In this document: positions 26,775-33,899 of the stretch, one piece after another
How positions within the stretch are numbered: the stretch's first letter is position 1
How the letters are laid out: the number at the start of each line of letters is the position of its first letter
Origin: CAVUNY01 sp963768585
GTDB lineage: Bacteria; Chloroflexota; Anaerolineae; Anaerolineales; Anaerolineaceae
Assembly: GCA_963768585.1 (NCBI GenBank)
Contig: CAVYIF010000018.1
Location: forward strand, 1 to 64,000
Length of the DNA: 64,000 nt
Reading direction: 5' to 3'
The notes under the pieces: model-generated
Database searches by the model: none
The model's input: only the letters and a program-made list of their open reading frames with translations
What the model was told of the DNA's origin: nothing
Translations under genes and position numbers: made by a program

Positions 26775-26775
26775 T

Positions 26776-27786
26776 ATGACTTTGAATGTCGCGATCGTAG
26801 GTGTTGGAAATATTGGAAACATCCATGCCGGGGTTTACGCAAAGCGGAACGATGTCAAGATTGTAGCTGTGTGTGACATCATTCCAGAGCGATCTGACCG
26901 GGCTGCGGAAAAATACAGCTGCCAGGGTTTTTACTCCGTCCAAGATCTGCTTGCCAGCGGGATCAAGATTGACGCGGTCAGCATGGCCACCGCGGGTGTC
27001 GAAAATGGAGGGGACCATTACAAGCCGACCATGGAGTTGCTTGCCGCGGGAATCCCCGTGTTGGGTGAGAAGCCGATCTCGAACGACATCCACAAGGCCG
27101 AGGAAATGGTCGCCCTGGCGAAGGAAAAGAACCTGCGCTACGGCATTGACCTCAACCATCGTTTTACCCCTGCCGCTTTGAAAGCCAAGGAGTGGGTTAC
27201 CTCTGGTCGGTTAGGCGAACTGAACATTATCAACATGACCATGTGGATTAATAACCCCAATGAGTCATCTCCCTGGTTCCATATCCGTGCTCTGCATCCC
27301 CATTCTCTGGATGTGATGCGCTTTTTCGGTGGCGATGTGGAAAAGGTTCAAGCCTTTTTCAAACGGGGGCCGCGGGCTGATGGGCCAGATGGAAAGCGCG
27401 TATGCTGGTCGAATGTTCAGGTTAATTTGCTGTTTAAAAATGGCATTATCGGCCATCTCACCGGCAGCTACGATGCGGGCGGCAGCTATGGGTTGGAAAC
27501 GCTCGAAGTGGTGGGGTCGGAGGCTCGTTTTGTGCTGTTAGACGCCTGCGAGCACCTCACGTTTTACCCGCGTTTCTCCAAACAAACTGAACAGTATGAT
27601 TACCTGGGCGGGATGATGAATTTCAGTGAAACTTTCGCTTCGCGCATCGGCGTTTGGGTAGAACAAAATATTGCTCAGGTTGCGCCAGATCAAATTGATG
27701 CATCAGGAGCAGATGCTTTGCATGTCCAGAGCATTATTGAGGCAATCATCGAATCCTGGGAAACCGGTAACGTGGTGACCTTGTAA
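26776..27786 (+). CDS. Gfo/Idh/MocA-family NAD(P)-dependent oxidoreductase
   Basis: 336 residues, with AGGAGATATAGT before the ATG. The N-terminal Rossmann motif is VGVGNIGNIHAGVY; the conserved GEKPISNDIHKAEEM (catalytic-pocket EKP) and RALHPHSLDVMRFFGGD (metal/substrate His-Asp region) follow, then the C-terminal sheet domain. These enzymes oxidise or reduce sugars and cyclitols at a hydroxyl. It shares long identical stretches with the second Gfo/Idh gene 1.8 kb downstream, so the two are duplicates. It is first in an operon with a sulfotransferase and a sugar isomerase-like gene. Confidence 0.9.
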   Translation: MTLNVAIVGVGNIGNIHAGVYAKRNDVKIVAVCDIIPERSDRAAEKYSCQGFYSVQDLLASGIKIDAVSMATAGVENGGDHYKPTMELLAAGIPVLGEKPISNDIHKAEEMVALAKEKNLRYGIDLNHRFTPAALKAKEWVTSGRLGELNIINMTMWINNPNESSPWFHIRALHPHSLDVMRFFGGDVEKVQAFFKRGPRADGPDGKRVCWSNVQVNLLFKNGIIGHLTGSYDAGGSYGLETLEVVGSEARFVLLDACEHLTFYPRFSKQTEQYDYLGGMMNFSETFASRIGVWVEQNIAQVAPDQIDASGADALHVQSIIEAIIESWETGNVVTL

Positions 27787-27806
27787 ACCACAAGGATTTT
27801 TCTATT

Positions 27807-28532
27807 ATGACGATGGTCACAATCATTGGGCGCGGGCATTCCGGGACCCGCGCCATCTCCCATACCTTGTCTACCAGCGGTTTTTTTATGGGTGAGCCAC
27901 TCAACAAATCCGGAGACTTGCTTCCACCGCAAGATATGTACGATGCCTGCCGGGTCCTGGCCCAATATATCCATTGGGACGGAGACCTGACCTGGAACTG
28001 GGATGAGCTGCATTCGATGGCGATTCCGGACGAATTCACGCGGTTGATCCACAGCTACCTGACCACGGTGGAGAACAGCCCTGCAGAAAACAGAGGCTGG
28101 AAGATCCCGGAGACGACCCTGGTTTTCCCGTGGATCTTGCGTTTATATCCTGAAATAAAATATATTTACTGGATCCGAAACCCGCGAGATTGCATTCTGG
28201 GTGGGCACTTGACCGACAACCTGGCTGACTTTGGAATTCCATACCCACCTACAGAGGATGAACGGCTGCGACGGGCGATTTCATGGAAATACCAGTATGA
28301 TCTGATGCAATCCACGCCCAGGCCAAAGTATTGGATGGAAGTACGTTTTGAGGATTTCGTCCTGAAACAGGACGAAACACTGCGAAAGATCGAAGATTTC
28401 CTTGGAATCAAGTTGGAAAAGATCCCGGTTCATCCAGAAACTGTGGACCGGTGGAAGCTGGATCAAGGGGTCAATTATTACGATTTCCTTGAACCTGCTA
28501 TGCATCAATTTGGTTACGAAATACCTGAATAA
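27807..28532 (+). CDS. Sulfotransferase family protein
   Basis: 241 residues. The 5'-phosphosulfate loop is IIGRGHSGTRAIS (about 6-18), a variant of GxxRSGT. The 3'-phosphate-binding segment is YIYWIRNPRDCILGG (about 118-132), and VRFEDFVLKQDETLRKIEDF near 185 is the usual RYEDL-type helix followed by FLGI. These features fit a PAPS-dependent sulfotransferase. It is enclosed by two Gfo/Idh oxidoreductases, and the PAPS-forming genes cysC, cysD and cysN lie 2 kb downstream, which makes the cofactor supply local. The acceptor (sugar, cyclitol or lipid) is unknown. No signal peptide, so it is cytoplasmic. Confidence 0.82.
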   Translation: MTMVTIIGRGHSGTRAISHTLSTSGFFMGEPLNKSGDLLPPQDMYDACRVLAQYIHWDGDLTWNWDELHSMAIPDEFTRLIHSYLTTVENSPAENRGWKIPETTLVFPWILRLYPEIKYIYWIRNPRDCILGGHLTDNLADFGIPYPPTEDERLRRAISWKYQYDLMQSTPRPKYWMEVRFEDFVLKQDETLRKIEDFLGIKLEKIPVHPETVDRWKLDQGVNYYDFLEPAMHQFGYEIPE

Positions 28533-28547
28533 GCGGATAGGTGAATT

Positions 28548-29543
28548 ATGTTAAATGTCTGTGTGATCGGCATGGGGCCGATTGGCAATCGCCACGCTGA
28601 TATGTATCGTGGTGATCCTCTGGCCAAACTGGTTGGAGTCTGTGATATTCAAAAGGACCGGGCAGATTTAGCCGCTGCCCGATTGGGTGTCCCCGCGTTT
28701 TATGATGCTCAGAAGATGCTTGATAGCCTGCATCCGGATGTGTGCAGTATCACCACGGGCGGATATGAATACAGCAGTGATCACTATCTACCTACGATGC
28801 AAGCTTTAACAGCGGGCTGCAATGTTTTAGGGGAAAAACCGATCAGCAACGAGATCGCCAAAGCTGAAGAAATGGTTGCGCTGGCCCGCCAAAAGCATGT
28901 TTGTTACGGCATCAACCTCAACCACCGCTTTACCCCGGCCGCCCGCCTGGCCAAGAAATGGCAGAACGAGGGCAGACTGGGTCACCTGCTCTTTATCAAT
29001 ATGAGCATGTGGATCAAGAACCCGGCGGAGAGTTCGCCATATTTCCAGATCAAGGCCCTCCACCCACATACGGTCGACATCATGCGTCATTTCTGCGGTG
29101 ATGTCGAAAAGGTGCAGTGTTTTGCGACAACCGCACCCGGACGGACGATCTGGACCACCGCGCACTTCAGCATGCAGTTCAAGAATGGCGTCGTTGGCGG
29201 GTTGACCGGTTCCTACGATATTGAGCGCGGCCATCCGATGGAACGCTGTGAAGTAGCGGGGACTAAGGGCCGGTTTGTGATCGAGGATATGTGGCGTGAA
29301 GTTACCTTGTACCCGGCCGGGAACCTGGAGAAGACGGTATATACCAACCCGGTCTTCGGGGGCTTCAGGGGCTTTGAAGATACCTTCCAGGATCGGATTC
29401 ACTGTTTCTTAGAACAGGTCGGCGCAGGTGTCGCGCCAGAAGAAATCAACGGTTCTGGTGCAGACGGTCTGGCAGCGCAAAAAGTGCTGCAGGCGGCAAT
29501 TGATTCACTGAATACTGGGAATGTCATCACGGTCCCGGCGTAA
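28548..29543 (+). CDS. Gfo/Idh/MocA-family NAD(P)-dependent oxidoreductase, second copy
   Basis: 331 residues, 15 bases after the sulfotransferase gene. Rossmann motif IGMGPIGNRHADMY, then GEKPISNEIAKAEEMVALA and KALHPHTVDIMRHFCGDVEKVQ, closely matching the first copy. The C-terminal domain has LTGSYDIERGHPMERCEVAG. Paired Gfo/Idh enzymes often act on successive positions or in opposite directions on one sugar; that reading is inference. Confidence 0.9.
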   Translation: MLNVCVIGMGPIGNRHADMYRGDPLAKLVGVCDIQKDRADLAAARLGVPAFYDAQKMLDSLHPDVCSITTGGYEYSSDHYLPTMQALTAGCNVLGEKPISNEIAKAEEMVALARQKHVCYGINLNHRFTPAARLAKKWQNEGRLGHLLFINMSMWIKNPAESSPYFQIKALHPHTVDIMRHFCGDVEKVQCFATTAPGRTIWTTAHFSMQFKNGVVGGLTGSYDIERGHPMERCEVAGTKGRFVIEDMWREVTLYPAGNLEKTVYTNPVFGGFRGFEDTFQDRIHCFLEQVGAGVAPEEINGSGADGLAAQKVLQAAIDSLNTGNVITVPA

Positions 29544-29566
29544 TACTAACTTTGGGAGAAGTCATC

Positions 29567-30364
29567 ATGAAACTTGGCGCAAATTCAGTACTGTTAGGTG
29601 GGTACGACCTTCGAACGGCGTTCGAAACGATTGCGATGGCCGGATACGATGGCATTGAAGTCTCGGCCATCGATGGCATGAGCGAACATCTGGTGCTCAG
29701 CCGTTGGCAGAGCATCGCCCCAGAAATAAAATCTTTATCCAAGGAGTTTGGGTTGGAACTGCTTGCCATGGAAAACCCATCGCAAGACCCGGCTCGCATG
29801 GAGCAGGCTTTTCAGGCGGCGGTGGAGATTGGCATTCCTTTGATCAACTGCGGACCTGGCGGGAAGACCGGTGATGAAAGCAGTTTACAGCAGTCGATCG
29901 ACTCGATTGGAAAACTGGCCGACCTGGCCGAAAAGTATGGCGTGAATCTATGCGTTAAAGCGCACGTCGGTGCGGCGATCTATAATACGCCGACCACCCT
30001 GCAGTTGATGAACGCCATTTCGTCACCAGCCTTTGGGGTCGACATGGATCCATCCCACATCTATCGTTCCGGCGAAAACCCGGTCGAAGCGATTAAGGCA
30101 GTCATTTCCAGGGTGAAGCACGTTCATATTCGCGATTGCAAGGGACGCCAACAGGGCCCAGGAAAGCCTGAGGACCAGGCCAACGGGCGCGGTGACATTG
30201 ACCTGGTGGGATATGTGGGTGCACTGCATGAAGCAGGATATGCCGGGCCACTCGATCTTGAGATCATCGGTGCGAAACAATACAGCCTGGTCCAATGTGC
30301 AGTCATCGCAGCCGAATCGCGCGGTCATATGCAGGCTTGCTTGCAAGCCTGTGGGGCCCGGTAA
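29567..30364 (+). CDS. Sugar phosphate isomerase/epimerase-like TIM-barrel protein
   Basis: 265 residues from ATG 29567, which has GGGAGAA upstream; a TTG at 29552 is too close to that site. The AP-endonuclease-2/xylose isomerase-like fold is recognisable in AMAGYDGIEVSAIDG, FGVDMDPSHIYRSGE, VKHVHIRDCKG and GYAGPLDLEI, which provide Glu, Asp, His and Glu metal ligands. Such proteins (IolE, IolI or DTE-like) act on keto sugars and keto-inositols and are typical partners of Gfo/Idh dehydrogenases. It is the last gene before a strong hairpin. Confidence 0.87.
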   Translation: MKLGANSVLLGGYDLRTAFETIAMAGYDGIEVSAIDGMSEHLVLSRWQSIAPEIKSLSKEFGLELLAMENPSQDPARMEQAFQAAVEIGIPLINCGPGGKTGDESSLQQSIDSIGKLADLAEKYGVNLCVKAHVGAAIYNTPTTLQLMNAISSPAFGVDMDPSHIYRSGENPVEAIKAVISRVKHVHIRDCKGRQQGPGKPEDQANGRGDIDLVGYVGALHEAGYAGPLDLEIIGAKQYSLVQCAVIAAESRGHMQACLQACGAR

Positions 30365-30407
30365 TTTCAACCGCGAATTCATGATTGTTGGGTCATTGCT
30401 TGCCAAA

Positions 30408-30447
30408 ATAAACCAATACCTCTTTTTTCAAAGAGGTATTGGTTTAT
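30408..30447 (+). terminator. Hairpin terminator after the isomerase gene
   Basis: A 17-bp perfect stem (30408-30424 and 30431-30447) with loop TTTTCA. It separates the Gfo/Idh-sulfotransferase-isomerase genes from cysC, so the PAPS genes may have their own promoter, or expression downstream may be attenuated. Confidence 0.65.
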
Positions 30448-30509
30448 AATGATCCGGTTGTCTACATTATAAAAATAAAAAAATAAAGGTAATTCACCAA
30501 GACCAAAAT

Positions 30510-31082
30510 ATGTCGATTGATCAAACCCCAAATAAACAAGAACGACAGACCGGCCTGGTCGTTTGGTTAACCGGGCTTTCAGGTTCGGGTAAAACCACAA
30601 TTGCCATCGAAGTTGAAAAAAGGCTGCTTGCCCATCGGTTCCCGGTCTATCGATTGGATGGCGATGTCCTACGCCAGGGTTTAAATGCGGACCTTGGCTT
30701 TTCGTCCGCCGACCGCAAAGAAAATATCCGCCGGGTTGCCGAGGTAGCCCGGCTGTTTCAGGACGCTGGCATGATCGTGCTGGCCAGTTTTATTTCCCCT
30801 CAGCAGTCGATGCGCGCCTTTGCCAGAAGTCTGGTTCCTGAGAATGCATTTTTGGAGGTATACGTTCAGGCCTCCATCGAAACATGCATCCAGCGGGATC
30901 CGAAAGGCAACTACCAGCGCGCTTTAGCTGGTAAAATTCAAAATTACACCGGCATTGATCAGGCGTATGAAGAACCATCAAACCCTGATTTAGTGTTGAA
31001 TACTGAGCAGCTCACGATCGGCGCTTGCGCCGCAAGGCTGGTCGAGGAGATTGATAAGAGAATTGCTTTACAAAACAGATAA
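30510..31082 (+). CDS. cysC: Adenylylsulfate kinase (APS kinase)
   Basis: 190 residues. P-loop GLSGSGKTT (about 26-34), YRLDGDVLRQGLNADLGF, the DRKENIRRVAEVARLF helix and LASFISP are all canonical. It phosphorylates APS to PAPS using ATP. It is followed by cysD and cysN, and a sulfotransferase gene lies upstream, so PAPS is probably made here for sulfation rather than only for assimilation; no PAPS or sulfite reductase gene is in the window. The ribosome binding site is weak. Confidence 0.95.
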   Translation: MSIDQTPNKQERQTGLVVWLTGLSGSGKTTIAIEVEKRLLAHRFPVYRLDGDVLRQGLNADLGFSSADRKENIRRVAEVARLFQDAGMIVLASFISPQQSMRAFARSLVPENAFLEVYVQASIETCIQRDPKGNYQRALAGKIQNYTGIDQAYEEPSNPDLVLNTEQLTIGACAARLVEEIDKRIALQNR

Positions 31083-31106
31083 AAAAAAGGGAACAGGGCT
31101 GATCCC

Positions 31107-31988
31107 ATGAACCAGCTAGACCGGTTAGAAAATAAGAGTATCTATTTATTGCGCGAGGCATATTACCAGTTCAAGAGTTTGTGCATGTTGTGGTCAATCG
31201 GTAAAGACAGCACGGTTATGTTATGGCTGGCACGCAAAGCCTTTTTTGGACATGTGCCGTTTCCACTGGTACATATCGATACGAGTTTTAAAATCCCCGA
31301 GATGATCGCGTATCGCGATCGCCTGGCGCTTGAATTTGGAATCGATATGATTGTGGGCAAGAACAATCAGGCACTGGCAAACAAACAAACTTTTCCGGAC
31401 GGCAACGCAACCCGCATTGAATGCTGCCGGTCCCTGAAGACCGAGGCCCTCGTGCATACCATCAATGGCGATTGGCCGCGCTTGCGTTTGGACCATGATC
31501 TCAAACAATATGCGGTTGATCCTCATCCGGAACCTTACACCGGGGTTATCGTTGGCCTGCGTGCAGACGAGGAAGGCAGCCGGTCGAAGGAACGATATTT
31601 TTCGGCCCGAGATGCGAAAAGCCGCTGGGATGTCGCCGACCAACCGCCTGAATTCTGGAACCAGCACAATACCGATTTTCCCCCCAATTCCCACGTCCGC
31701 ATCCATCCTTTGCTGGATTGGACCGAACTTAACATCTGGGAGTACATTGAACGCGAGGCGATCCCCATGGTTTCGTTATATTTCGATCAAGGCGAAGGTA
31801 AGAGATACCGTTCACTCGGATGTTGGCCCTGTACAAAACCGATCAATTCTCAAGCCAGCACCGTTCACGAAGTGGTCACTGAACTGCGCACGGGCCAGTT
31901 AATAAATATCGCTGAGCGGTCAGGACGCGAGCAGGACAAAGAAGATGGTGGCGGCTTGGAAGAACTGCGTAAAGGGGGGTACATGTGA
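31107..31988 (+). CDS. cysD: Sulfate adenylyltransferase subunit 2
   Basis: 293 residues. The PP-loop motif SIGKDST (about 31-37), the HIDTSFKIPEM segment and the C-terminal CWPCTKPI region are typical of CysD. With the CysN GTPase it makes APS from sulfate and ATP. It overlaps cysN at TGATG, so the two are translationally coupled. Length is close to the usual 300. Confidence 0.95.
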   Translation: MNQLDRLENKSIYLLREAYYQFKSLCMLWSIGKDSTVMLWLARKAFFGHVPFPLVHIDTSFKIPEMIAYRDRLALEFGIDMIVGKNNQALANKQTFPDGNATRIECCRSLKTEALVHTINGDWPRLRLDHDLKQYAVDPHPEPYTGVIVGLRADEEGSRSKERYFSARDAKSRWDVADQPPEFWNQHNTDFPPNSHVRIHPLLDWTELNIWEYIEREAIPMVSLYFDQGEGKRYRSLGCWPCTKPINSQASTVHEVVTELRTGQLINIAERSGREQDKEDGGGLEELRKGGYM

Positions 31989-33811
31989 TGCTGCCCTTGA
32001 CTGCAGAACGTGATGAACTAAGTATGGTTGTGGTGGGCCATGTCGATCATGGTAAAAGCACGATCGTCGGACGGCTTTTGGCGGATACCGATTCATTACC
32101 CCAGGGTAAACTTGAATCGATCAAAGAGAAGTGCCGGCGAACTTCCCGACCGTTTGAATATGCATTTTTATTGGATGCGCTCAAGGAAGAACAATCGCAA
32201 GGTATCACCATCGACGTGGCGCGCTGTTTCTTTAAAACAGCCCGTCGTAATTACACCATCATCGATGCGCCTGGTCACATTGAATTTCTCAAAAACATGG
32301 TTACCGGTGCTTCCTGGGCCGAAGCAGCATTATTGGTGATTGACGCCGAGGAAGGCGTCCAGGAAAACTCCCGCCGGCATGGTTACCTTCTCGCCATGCT
32401 TGGGATCCGGCAGATGGCTGTGCTGGTCAACAAGATGGACTTAATCGGGTACGACGAAGCTGTTTTTCGCCACGTGGTTAATGAGTACACTGATTTCCTG
32501 AGCCAGATTGGCGTGACTTCCGTCGCCTATATCCCGGTTAGTGGTCGTCAAGGGGATAATTTGACCGACCCCTCGGCCAACATGCCCTGGTATACCGGTC
32601 CCAGTCTGCTTGAACAGATCGAAGCCTTTGTACCAAAAATGCCAGCCGAAGAAAAAGCGCTGCGCATTCCTGTTCAAGATATCTATAAATTCACCCGGGG
32701 TGATGATAACCGGCGGATTATTGCCGGCACGATTGAGACGGGGAAACTGGCCGTGGGAGATGAAGTTATTTTTTACCCCTCCGGCAAGAAATCAACTGTA
32801 CAAACGATCCAATCCTTCAACACCAGCCAGCCTGTTTTACAGCGTGCGGCAGGCTGGGCGGTTGGCTTTACTTTAACTGAGCAGACCTATGTCAAACGAG
32901 GTGAAATTGCTGCCCTGGCCGGTGAGGTGTGTCCACAAACCGCAGTTCGTCTGAAGGCAAATCTGTTTTGGTTGGGACGCAATCCTCTTGAAATCAATAA
33001 ACGCTACCAGTTTAAATTAAACACCGCCAGAGCTGAGGTGGAAGTTGAGTCCATTTTGCGCGTGTTGGACGCCTCTAACCTGACCCAAAAAGATGGTACC
33101 CAGGTGCAGCGCCACGAGGTGGCCGAATGCATCTTGAAACTCGACCGGCCAATTGCTTGCGATCTGTCTGCAGATTTTCCAGAAACGGGCCGGTTTGTCA
33201 TTGTGGATTCTTATGAGATTTCCGGCGGGGGTATCGTTACCGGCATACTTCCCGATCCTCACGAAAAATTGAGCAACCGGGTGCAGCGCCGAAACATTCA
33301 CTGGGAATCCGCATCGATCAGTGAAATGGAACGCGCTGAACGCTACAATCAGCGCTCGTCCCTGGTAGTGGTGTCCGGCTCAAAAACCGATGGGCTGCGC
33401 AAAGATGTGGCCAAATCCCTCGAAAAACGCCTGTTTTTAGATGGCAAGTTCGTGTATTTTATCGGTATGGCTAATCTGATCTACGGCATTGACGCCGATC
33501 TCAAGAATGGGGTCGACGACCCGGATGACGTCGCGGTGGAATATTTTCGGCGCCTGGCCGAGGTAGCTAATTTGATGCTCAATGCAGGCTTAATCCTGGT
33601 CATTTCTGCGCATGATTTACGCAAAGAGGATCTGGCCATCCTCGAAACGGTGCTGGCCGAACACATCAGCAGGATTTACACCATATGGGCTGGGGATCGC
33701 ATAACCACAAACCTCGAGCCAACCTTACACATAAAAGAAGAAGATTGCCAGCATGCTGACCGGACGATTAAATCTTTTCTCCAGGATGAAGGTGTCCTTT
33801 TTCGGCCTTGA
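31988..33811 (+). CDS. cysN: Sulfate adenylyltransferase subunit 1 (GTPase) fused to a degenerate APS kinase domain
   Basis: 607 residues; the ATG at 31988 overlaps the cysD stop, with a GGGGGG tract upstream. G1 GHVDHGKST, G2 near GITIDVA, DAPGH and NKMD define the EF-Tu-like GTPase, followed by two beta-barrel domains to about residue 430. The remaining 170 residues match the APS kinase half of NodQ/CysNC proteins but lack its catalytic motifs: the P-loop reads VVSGSKTDGLRK instead of GLSGSGKST, and the DGDNxR motif reads IGMANLIYG. The fold appears kept and the activity lost. An intact CysC two genes upstream would supply the kinase. Confidence 0.9.
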   Translation: MLPLTAERDELSMVVVGHVDHGKSTIVGRLLADTDSLPQGKLESIKEKCRRTSRPFEYAFLLDALKEEQSQGITIDVARCFFKTARRNYTIIDAPGHIEFLKNMVTGASWAEAALLVIDAEEGVQENSRRHGYLLAMLGIRQMAVLVNKMDLIGYDEAVFRHVVNEYTDFLSQIGVTSVAYIPVSGRQGDNLTDPSANMPWYTGPSLLEQIEAFVPKMPAEEKALRIPVQDIYKFTRGDDNRRIIAGTIETGKLAVGDEVIFYPSGKKSTVQTIQSFNTSQPVLQRAAGWAVGFTLTEQTYVKRGEIAALAGEVCPQTAVRLKANLFWLGRNPLEINKRYQFKLNTARAEVEVESILRVLDASNLTQKDGTQVQRHEVAECILKLDRPIACDLSADFPETGRFVIVDSYEISGGGIVTGILPDPHEKLSNRVQRRNIHWESASISEMERAERYNQRSSLVVVSGSKTDGLRKDVAKSLEKRLFLDGKFVYFIGMANLIYGIDADLKNGVDDPDDVAVEYFRRLAEVANLMLNAGLILVISAHDLRKEDLAILETVLAEHISRIYTIWAGDRITTNLEPTLHIKEEDCQHADRTIKSFLQDEGVLFRP

Positions 33812-33830
33812 GCGATCGTAAACTATATTT

Positions 33831-33882
33831 CAGCCCCAAGAGGTAAAAGCCGTCTCAAACCAGGCTTTTATTCTTGGGGCTG
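33831..33882. terminator. Bidirectional terminator between cysN and the glucan synthase genes
   Basis: Arms CAGCCCCAAGA and TCTTGGGGCTG, extended inward by AAAAGCC/GGCTTTT after a small bulge, form a long stem of about 18 pairs. GAGTTTTAT follows on the plus strand. It serves two convergent transcripts. Confidence 0.8.
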
Positions 33883-33899
33883 AGTTTTATCAGACACGA

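Larger units (their letters stand above)
25937..26775. promoter_or_regulatory. AT-rich divergent control region between the transporter and oxidoreductase operons
   Basis: 839 bases without a convincing conserved gene, lying between two divergent operons. It holds several palindromes: CCTTGCAAGG (26096-26105), CCTATT-AAC-AATAGG (26155-26169) and GGCCAATTGGCC (26253-26264). The last is flanked symmetrically by GACAAT (26239-26244) and ATTGTC (26272-26277). These are candidate operators for one or both operons. Confidence 0.5.
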
